From assembly GCA_029204225.1 (NCBI GenBank), contig CM055113.1:33570329-33634328 (forward strand): DNA of 64,000 nt. The letters run 5' to 3'. The notes beneath the pieces are model-generated. The model saw nothing but the letters and a program-made list of their open reading frames with translations, was not told the DNA's origin and did no database searches. Position 1 is the stretch's first letter. Every line of letters begins with the position of its first letter. This stretch comes from Diphasiastrum complanatum (lineage: Eukaryota; Streptophyta; Lycopodiopsida; Lycopodiales; Lycopodiaceae). This document shows, piece after piece, positions 11,056 to 21,600 of the stretch. A program made the translations under genes and the position numbers.

Positions 11056-13442
11056 GGATTATTTCTTTTTCATGATGAACTAGCTAGACAAGATTTCCAA
11101 TCCTCGCCTGAATTTAACCCAACATTGTTGTATTTACAACCTAAACATGATCAAATAATGCAACTATAACATCAACGCAATAGAACATTATGGAAAGAAA
11201 ACACAAAGTCAATGTTCGTGTCATCAACCGTGACAAATTCTGGTCCTTCTGAAACTAGATATAATATTTAAAATATACAAAATGAGGACTGCAATAGAAT
11301 GTCATTTAGCACTAACTAATCTTTCCCCCCCAACAAAAAAGTTGGCCATTCATTGGACTTTTCCAAAAAAAATAAGATCTCGATAGCATTCCACTGTGCA
11401 AAACACTAGGCTGGCAAACGCATTCCGCCAGCATCTATGCTTTCTAGTATTTATACAATATGCTCTTGCCAAACTTTTGTGGTGAACTTTTTATATGAAA
11501 ATTCCTGACACATAATGCAAGAAAAAAAAAAGTACATCCTATTTGCTCATAACATCAACATAATCATTTTGCGAGACTCCAAAACAATGTATATGCTTTT
11601 GTTAAGAATATTAAGGTTAAGATTAGTTTTGATGATACTTCATGCCCAACTACAATCACACTTTTACATAACATTGACAACCAAACAAATATTGTGTTCC
11701 ATCAAGGCATATGTACATTAGGTCCTATCAAATGTATTGTCATGAATGGCAAAATATAACAAGAAGCATCAGATATATTGAGAAGTCATAAAAATATGAA
11801 ATGTCATCAACAGCTTACGTTGCTCAGGCATTACATTTGAAGAAGAAAAAATCAAACTAAACACCCAATAACATGGTCACCTAGGTACTAGCTCAAATAT
11901 ACTATGTTTTATGATATACTTGCAACTGTGAACAAGGCTCACACTAATGATTATCTACAACCACCAAAAGAAAATTTTGGTTGTATGATTGACGAAACAA
12001 TGATATTCTAGGCCTAATGACCCTTTCCAATATAAGTTCAAATCAAGGAATGTATGGATTTTGTTTTCTTTTGCAACATATGTACAATGCTTATACACCA
12101 TATATATACATTCACGCATATTTCAAAGTGAACAAGCTCCAATTGTCACTTCTCGTCGCAAATAAGTTGAGATTAGAGTCTGGGTCATAGTGGACCCAAC
12201 AATTGGACCTATCTGACTTGACCACAGTAAGAGACAATGTGGATTTTCATCTATAAGTTTTCCACTATCTATTCCCTTTACAATTTGGAGAAAACAACAA
12301 TCTAGAACAATGAAGCCAGCTAGACAATTATGCTAAAAATATAAGACTAAATGAAACACTTGTAAACACAATGCACAAGCTTGTACATAAAAAGTCACTT
12401 CAAATGATTCGCTCAACTTCCATGATTCCTGTCACTTTCAAGTGTTTCAAGCAAAGCTTACATTTCCATTTCCATAATATCTTTCACTTTGGCCATTAAC
12501 CATTTGACGTTATGCTAAGTAAATTCAAAACTTACATATACCTTAGAACAGCCGGAGGCATTGCAAAAAACATTTTAACCGATACTTTGTGAATTATTCT
12601 CAATGCCATAAATAAGATTTCAATCTTCTACAAAATTGAACTTTTAACGAGACTCGGAAGAACTTCAAAGAACTCGTTCATCAAAATTCATATAAAAACG
12701 GTGTGCACTAATAACTAGAACACCTCGTTCGTTGTAATTGGCATATACAAGTTTGACTCAAACTTGAACACGAATGGGCTTAGATATAAAACCTGTGTTT
12801 CTCATCATGAGAATTTCAAAAGATCTAAAGTTGGATTCCTCATAAACATCCTGATTGTCACATGCATAAAAATGCACAAAACACAAGCCAAAATTTGGAA
12901 GACTATGATTATGTATAGCGACAAATGAATTCAGCAATAGGTCTCACTCTCCAAGGAGCAATAGCTATTTATTCACCAAACCTCTTACAAAGCTGTGTGC
13001 CATAAAAGAGGCTTATGCTTTTCAGTATAGAAAACACTGACACATTCAATCTTGGGGTACTTTGTATGACTGGCCAAAAAACTTGCTTATTAGAATCAGC
13101 TTGAACATTCAGACTTGCAGTCAAACTCCTGGATAGTATGTAGTGCAGCATTAAGACACAAGGGGACACGCTTACTAAAATAATGAAGAAGCCAGAGAAT
13201 TGCCAATGATAGAGGCAGCTACTATAGTGCCAATTGATGAAACTTGAATGGAAGCTTAACACTACGGCAGAGAACAAGGATTGCATTACAAGTAGGAAAC
13301 TCCAAAAGTAAGCCATTTTTTTTTCATATAGTTTTCAAAGATGAAGTTGAAACTTACAAACATCAGTAAAGACAACAATTGCATGACAAATTAGCTACTA
13401 GCAATCTAACTTTTTCCTACCACATTTCATTTCATCACACAA
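11056..13442. other. non-coding DNA downstream of CCT4
   Basis: AT-rich sequence with no supported gene. Its right end is probably 3' flank or 3' untranslated sequence of the minus-strand CCT4 gene. A 115-codon open frame at 12969-13316 is hydrophobic, resembles no known protein and lacks any gene context. Confidence 0.45.
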
Positions 13443-13646
13443 CATACCAGCTTTTTAAAATAGCCCTCAGGATTTAAGCCAGACAAACAGAGGTATTCTT
13501 GTCTCAGTCCCATGTTTTCCTACAACGTATTACATTTCATATGACATACCAGCTTTTTCAAATAACCCTCAGGATTTAAGCCAGACAAAGGTGTGTATTC
13601 TTGTCTCAGTAGAACATGACAGAAATATAGCTGATACCTATCACAA
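13443..13646. repeat. 102 bp direct repeat, two copies, next to the CCT4 3' end
   Basis: CATACCAGCTTTTT followed by CTCAGGATTTAAGCCAGACAAA and TATTCTTGTCTCAGT occurs at 13443 and again at 13545, with a few substitutions. The repeat lies just past the CCT4 stop codon, so it is probably in the 3' untranslated region or just beyond. Confidence 0.75.
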
Positions 13647-13743
13647 ATGTGAAAAGTCTGGTATTCGACCAATAAGTTGTGGTTAAACCTATCAGTTTTT
13701 AATCTCAAAATTGACATTGTGACCCATATTGCCACAGAAACTT

Positions 13744-15598
13744 CTACCTCACAACGACAATGTCATCAATTTTCAATATCATTCGTACACATTCTGTTGC
13801 TAGAGAGACGGCACTGGTACTAACAAGCAATGGCTGTACAACATTTTCTTCCAAAATGTTCGTAATCTGACCTTTTCGCACATTGATTCCAGTGTTTACT
13901 TCCCCATTTGCATGATGGTTGCGCAATTCAGTAACAATGACAATGGGGTTTAGGCCAGCATTCTCTGCCAAAGTAAAAGGAATCACCTCCAAAGCCTCCG
14001 CAAAAGCTCGGACACAATAGCTCTCCATTCCTTGCAGGGTCTTTGCCCATGCTCCAAGCTGCCTTGAAACCTCTATTTCCGGTGCACCGCCACCTGCAAA
14101 ATGTTTCTTGGAACATACATCACATCCTTGGGAAATCTATGACCAATCAGAAAGGAGAAACTTTTCTCATCATGTACATTCTACAATGGCTATGATCAAG
14201 AGAGTAATGAGCTTAAAACAGAACAAAACACCGATAGAGACAATACTGCATAAATAGAGAGTAGAAAAGTGATCGAATAACCACCTCTAACAAAGGGTGC
14301 CACCTATATGTGGTAAGAGAAGGCCACCACATAAAGAATAAAGCCAGGCATATAAACCAGAATACCAAATACTAGTACGAACAGATGGTTCAAGAGGACC
14401 TAACACCCAGATAAAATCTCAACCTAATAAAACCTCGATACAGATTATAGTACTTAGAGATGCTTCAGATCAATGGAACCAGGGAACAGATGCCCTGCAA
14501 AGCTTAACACTAGAGTTGTAGAAGGGACAATTTGTCGTCCTGGGACGATTATTTGTTCTTTAAGGCAAGGTTCCTTTTTATTAGTACAATAAGAGTTTGA
14601 CTTCTAGTTTTGAGCTGAAAATTTTAGTAATATTGTCCAACTGCATGCTCTACACTATCAAAATATTCAAATTCCCACAAAAAAATTGGTCAACCATTAT
14701 TCTTGGTCAAACACAAAATATCAACAAGAAAACATATAATAAAAAAATCTAAAACGAAAATTTGAAGGAGCAATGCTAAGTGAAGAAACAAGGTCAGCAG
14801 ACATTGTCATCGTTGGGGATTCTGGTTTCATGCACAGCACTCGGATTGCAGCTTCTCCCGGCATGGAGCTATAATCTGTCCAGCCGACCACATTGCAAAC
14901 CAATTTCTTCTAACAAAGGAGGCTATGAGAAACACGAACATGTATATATTGAGAAGCTTTTAAAGGAAGGGAACATTGTTGACACACTTTTTTGAAGCAG
15001 AGTTGAAATTATTCTGGAACGCATTTCATTCTTGAACGAGCAATTGAGGTTCCAAGAAATAAACTTTGTAATATGTCTACTAGTTACTCTTTCTAAGTGC
15101 AAATTTCAATTATCTAGCATTAAAAATTCTAAAACTTAAAATTATCAAAAAAAAATTCAACTTTTTTCTTTATCTTACAAAAAGTTTGCTTCAAATCATA
15201 GATGAAGCGCGATTCCGAATCGCGATTCGGAATTTTCCCAAAATCGTGTAGAATCAATTTTTTTTTTTTAATTTTTAAACAATATGGGTATCAGATGAAA
15301 ACTCTGATCGAGGGGATTATGATTGTGTAGTTTGCCGACTCTTTCAGGTGCAGGATGGTGCCTTTTAGGTGTATTAATTCCTAGTTTTACAACTTTACGC
15401 TATAGCTGCATCCCATATAAAAAAAAGAACACATTGGGGCATTCCCAATGAACATAGCAGGAATCTCCCTTTCTCTGATTCTCCCTCTCTCTATCTCTCT
15501 CTGATCACAACAAACGGAACTAAAACTATGTTGAACGAAAACCCAGCTGAATCATTCTGAACTCTAGCCTTAAATGAACAATTTTTGACAAAACAACC

Positions 15599-15683
<85 letters not shown>

Positions 15684-18600
15684 ATAAATCATAAACCATA
15701 AAACCGAAGTTAGTGAACTAGAACCACAAAGAACAATATTGAATCACGACAATGTTGTGAATAGGATCATCATAATATATAATATCGGGCCACATGGCAC
15801 CAAAAAGGGGTACAATGATGTTCCATGAACGTAATGAAAACTATACAACTAAGGCTCGTCAATGTCATGGTAGGATAAATCATCCAAATCTGTGCCTGAC
15901 TGCAGGTCCCATGGGTCCACAGATGAATCGGAATTGGAGGGAGCCATACGACGTGGTGTGGCCCTGGCTCTGTTGTGTGCTCTCGCTCTCTGCAGCATGC
16001 TCTGGCTCTGGACCACCCCCCTCCCCCTGCCTCTACCTCTACCTCTGCCTCTACCTCCGCCTCTCTCCCCTCCTCTGGCCCCCATCTGGCTGCCCCCAGC
16101 CCTGTGTCTACTCCGTCGTGCCTGTGTGCCAGGTGGCTGTGACCCTACACCCTGGGATGGCCCTACTCACTGTGATGATGTCTGGCCGACGGCTGCCTGT
16201 GATGCTCCACTCCTGTCTACAAAAAGAGTACTCAGCCCCCCCTCCCAGAACCTCTAGGTCTCCCCCTAGGCCTACGTGCAGGAATGGTTGGCTCCTCCTC
16301 ACGTGGTGGCGAGTTTATAGAGCTGATCCTGATCGGGAAGGGCTCCATTTATGGCATACTTTTCGTCGTGACCTCCGTCATGCTATGATTGACCCTCAGT
16401 GGCTCGACCACCAACGTAATACATTCCGTAGTCTCACTCAGACCAGTGATCTTGCTTCTTATACAGATCAGTTTATGGAGCTTTCTTATCTTTTCACAGA
16501 TCTACAGCCCACTGAGCTTATTTCTCGTTATATTGCTGGGCTTTGTGGTGCTTTACGTTATGATGTTTCTTCCTTCTGTCCTCCCACACTTGTTGAGGCG
16601 ATGTCTCTTGTCAGTACTTTATAGCATAAGTACTCTGACACTCTTCCTTCCCGCTTCTCCCGACCCCATCCTTCTACTTCATCTTTTTCGCTGCATCCAC
16701 CCCTACACCTGCCCCTTCTGTTCCAGCTCTCTCCATTGTCCCTTCGTCTCCTCGTCCTCCGACTCCTCGACCTGCTTTTGTCCGACGTACACGTCTGCAG
16801 TTCGCTGACCTTCAACAGCAGCGTCTTTGCTTTCGTTGTACGAGTCCTGACCATTTTGCCCGTAATTGCCGTCAGCTTCTCCCTACTACTACTGTTGTTT
16901 TTTACCATGAGGGCACTACTCCAGATGATTCCGATATCTACATTCATATTTCTGATGAGCCTGACCTATCCTCTGAGCCTTCCACTAATTTACTTCCTGC
17001 TACTTGCCATGCTCAGCTTGCCTATGCTACTTGGACAGGGCGTCCTGGTACGTGCTTCACCTATTCCTGCTTCACAGCCTCTCACAGTTGAGGTTACCAG
17101 TTCCCATTCTTTTCCTAGTTCTCAAATTACCATACCGCATTGGAGATTTTTCTGGACAGGCAGATCTTTACATTATCCCTATGGAGCGTTATGATCTTAT
17201 CCTTGGTGCTGATTGGTTTGCATCTCTTGGAGCCGTTACACTGGACTTGACATAGCAAACATTGACATTTGTACTTGATGCAATTACACACTCACTTGTT
17301 GGCATTGATTCTCAGGGAGACTTCCAGTTGGTTACCAGGAAGCAGTTTATGCGTAGCCTGCCAAAGGCTGACAATGCAGCTCTTCTTTCCATTCAGAGTA
17401 CATCAATTGCTGCTTCACTTTCACCATCCGTGGGTCCTCTTCCTCAGGTTGATGCTGCTTCGGATTTACAGGTTGTTGTTGTGTGCCTTGCGCCTATATG
17501 CCTTGATTCACAGATATCGTATTCAGTGGTCATTCCTGGTTTCATTGATATTGAGGCCGTACACCTTGGTGGTATTTCTACTATTGCTTTTGCGCATACT
17601 TCATATTGCCCTCCTGGTTCGGTGGTTGGTGCAGTATCTTCTCCATTGGTCTCTATATCTCCATCTCTTGAGTCTGTTATGGCCGATGTTCCTGCTGATT
17701 TCTATGAAGTTCTTCATGGGTCCACGTTTGATGGTTCCCTCGCTATTGGTGATCAGGTTGTATCTTCTTTCGCTTTACTCCATGGATCTCTGCTTGAGGT
17801 TTGTGATCTGACTCATGATATTTCTACGGTTCCTGACATGATTCATGCGCCTTTGGCCCTTACTGTTACACATTTTTCATCCGAGGATATTAACCAGATG
17901 GTCACTATTACTTATCTAGGGTATTTATATGCTGGGATCTTTCTAGATGAGTACACGAACATCCTTCCGTCTCCTGGTGTTTCTACATATAGGTTGGTTG
18001 CAGTCCATGCCGATGGTATACACTTTTGGGTTCATGCGACTGATTCCTTTTTACGTCTTGATATTTGGCATTCCTAGTTATTACGTATCGCTTGGATTTC
18101 ATTTGGACCTATTGCTTACACTACTGCTTCATTTTCAGCTATGGATATATGGCATTCCTGGTTATTACATATAGCTTGGTTTTCATTTGGACTTGTTGAG
18201 AGGTGCTGGTTTTTCCATATTACTGATCGCCTATGGTGCAAATATCTCTATGATTATGCATGTGGCTCTCTATCTGTTCCTTGGATTGTTGCTCATTGTT
18301 AGGCTTGGCATATCCTGTTGGCTTGGGTTATTGCCTCCGTTCCAGCTACTGTTTGTCTGGGTGATCTTCAGGTTCCCTGTCATTTCAAGTTGCTCCATAT
18401 CGCTTGGTCTCCGATGCTGAGTTGCCACTTTGTTCTAGTGTTCCAAGACCATCAGGGTACCTTGAGAGTATTCCTTCTCCTCTCTTGGATAGTTTTTGGG
18501 GATGTTGTCGCCATATACTTCAGTGTTGCTCATATGTGCTTTGATACTCATTCCCAGCTACACGTGGATATTGCTCCGATGCTATGATGGATTGTTCTAC

Positions 18601-21600
18601 ATTCTCGGGCTTTTTGGATACCTTGGTGCTCAAGAGCTTATTACCCGGGCCAGTTCTCATTTACAGCATGTTCAGCAACATTATCAGACCTCAGTTGATC
18701 GTCACTGCCGCCATGTTGAGTTTCAGCTTGGAGATATGGTTTATCTACGCCTACGGTTTGCACGTCATCATTTTGTCCAGGGCCATGCTTCTACTGAGAA
18801 GCTTGCACCACGTTATTATGGGCCTTATTGCATTTTGGAGGTTCTTAGTCCAGTTACATATCGCTTATAGCTTCCTGCTTCCACACGCGCCTGTGATGTA
18901 TTCCATGTCAGTTTAGTGCTGCTATTGAGGATGACGCTCCTTGTGATGCTGAGTTTCCTACTGCTCCAGAGTTATTTCCATTTTTACCTGCTGCTATATT
19001 ACAGGTTCGTCTATACCATAGTCGACGTCGCCGGCAGATTCAGTTTTTGGTCCAATGGGATGGCCGTCCTATTGAGGAGGCCACATGGGAGCCTATTGAT
19101 GTCTTTTATCATACACCATCACTTGCGGATCAGGCTCGTGCTCTTGCTGCACTTGTTGATTCCTCTACATCAGATGTTGTTCTAGTTGTTGATGCACCAG
19201 GGCTAGCTGCTACTTGATCCAGTTTCTTTTCGGCAGTTAGGTCTTTTTCTTTTGTGTCAGGGAGAGTTATGGACTCGGCTCATTACATTCGCCGCGTCCA
19301 TTTACATTTACTTTACTTTATGCATAAGCAGGCCTTGGGCCCTTTTTTATTCATTAGTGACACTTAGACTATATGGTTGGCCTTTGGCCTTGTTATACAT
19401 TATTAGGCCATTTGGACATATAACTGGAGAGTGGGGGCCTTCGTGGAGGGCGCACTATTTTCCCTCCCAGTTGGGCCCCAGCCACCGGAAGCTTCCTCTT
19501 GGCTATAAGTAGGGAAACTGTGTCATTTGTTATTCAGCTGATGATATTGATCTCTCTCTTTAGTCTCCTTAATCTCTCTCTTTCCTGCTTTCTAGGGTTA
19601 AGTCTTGCTTATGTGCTGCTTTCATAGCTTAAGTCTTGCTTATGTGATGCTTTTATAGCTTAGCTCTAGATCAGCTGTGGCTCTATTCATAACTAAGTCT
19701 ATGCAATGTGCAGGACAGGGTGTCCACACAATGCTTGGGTGCTCCCTCATCATAATCTCGCCCATCTGCTTGCAGTTCGAGGCGTTGTCGGTGACAACCT
19801 GAACCACGTGCTCACACCCCGATGTCAGCAATAACATCTCTAATGACCTCCCATATGAAATCGGTTGTAATGGCGTCACCACCTCGAGTGGCATCCACGC
19901 CGCGCAGGAATATTGTGTCAGGCGGGCAAGAAACCAAGACATTGATGACGGATCGCCGACGAATGTCGGTCCATCCATCACTCAATATCGTGCATCCATA
20001 CCTGCCACAAAACACCCATTAGCTACATGCAAAAATTGCGCCACCAATAAATCCTAAACACATGCAAAGAGATAATAAAGACAAGGTACTTACTGCTGCC
20101 AAGCTGAGCGAATGGAACTCAACTCCCGCATGATGCTCTCCTCCTCCTCACAAAGCCACCTGCCTCGCAGTGCCTCTCGCCTGGGAGGTGTCCATGTAGC
20201 ATCCACGACCGCCATCTGTGCACAGAACTCCCTGAACACCCAAGTGTCAGCAACAGCAAAGGGAATGCCGCACTCGTAAAAGAACTGGCCACACAGTCGA
20301 GTGCAATGGGCCTGCTGCTCTCTCTGCCAACCGCATCGATCAAGGGTCTGCTGCCTGGGCCTAACCCCTCTCTGTTGTATATATGGTGCTCGTGGTCTAG
20401 CATGCCCAACGGATGGCTGATCCGTGGGTGTCACTCTCTCTGGCAACATCTGCCGAAGCATGTGGTGCATTTGCTGCCGAGGAGGAAAGACGAGAAGCAC
20501 CCGCTGCCGCTGAACCAACATGCTCATCTGATGGTCGTGCTGCTACTGCGGATGGAACTGAAGGTGCTATACTAGGCCCTGCACCTGAACCATGCTCTGC
20601 CCGTGATGTATTGGGCCCTGCACCTGTACCATGCTCTGCCCGTGATGTAGTGGGCCCTGCACCTGTACCATGCTCTGCCCGTGATGTACTAGGCACTGCA
20701 CCTGTACCATGCCCAGCCCGTAATGTACTACGCCCTGCAGCTGTACCATGCCCTGCACAATAAGTGCTACAATAAAAAATTATAAGCAAAACAAACAACA
20801 GAATCCATATGCATTATGGAGAGAATATATTTCATAGTCAAAGGGAAACTTGATGTATTGGAGTAACTGAGCAGTAATTTCCAAGTGTACATTCTATAAT
20901 CTAAAATAAATGTAATTTGCAGCTATTGTTGAACTATGCTAAACTGATGTTTACTCCAAGGGCCCATAAATTAGGAATAGGGTTTCACCCAACTAGTAGG
21001 GCCCAATGATGACCATATGACCGACCATAGAACCAACAATACTAATAATGGAAGTCATTAGCCACTTGTAATGAGGCCTTAGGGCCTAATATAGTCTGAG
21101 GGCCCATGAACAAGGGATAGGATTTCGCCCACCCAGTAGCGACTTATAATGATCGTATGATTGTATGACCAATAATGGCCTCTTTCCATGTCGCCCATTC
21201 ACCCAGGCACTACGTCACGTTTTCACCTGGCTGAATGAGTCAACCCATTCTCCAGCACCTTATTTCAGAGAAATCTACAAACCCGCTCACCCGTTCAGCG
21301 ACCTGTGGTGTTGAAAAACGTCACCATGCCCGGGTGAATGGATGGCATGGAAAGAGGCCCTAATACCAGTGACAGATGTCATTAGCCACTTAAAATCAGG
21401 CCTCAAGGCCTATTTAGGGTTCACCCACCTAATAGGGCCCAATAACCACCATGTGACAAATAATATCAAAAATGCATGTCAAATAATGAATAAGTAGCTC
21501 AAGCTCCCAAACAATATGGTCTGTTCTGTACATAGAACATAGGGCCCAAGGCCCCCAAAGAGATATCCATTCTGTATGTAACTAAGAGCCTAGGCTTAAA

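Noticed and set aside
12969..13316. 115-codon hydrophobic open frame on the minus strand
   Set aside because: It lies in the AT-rich CCT4 3' flank, has no family resemblance, no splice or promoter context, and a composition expected from T-rich DNA.
15491..15685. Frame encoding an alternating Glu-Arg repeat
   Set aside because: It is a translation of the TC microsatellite.
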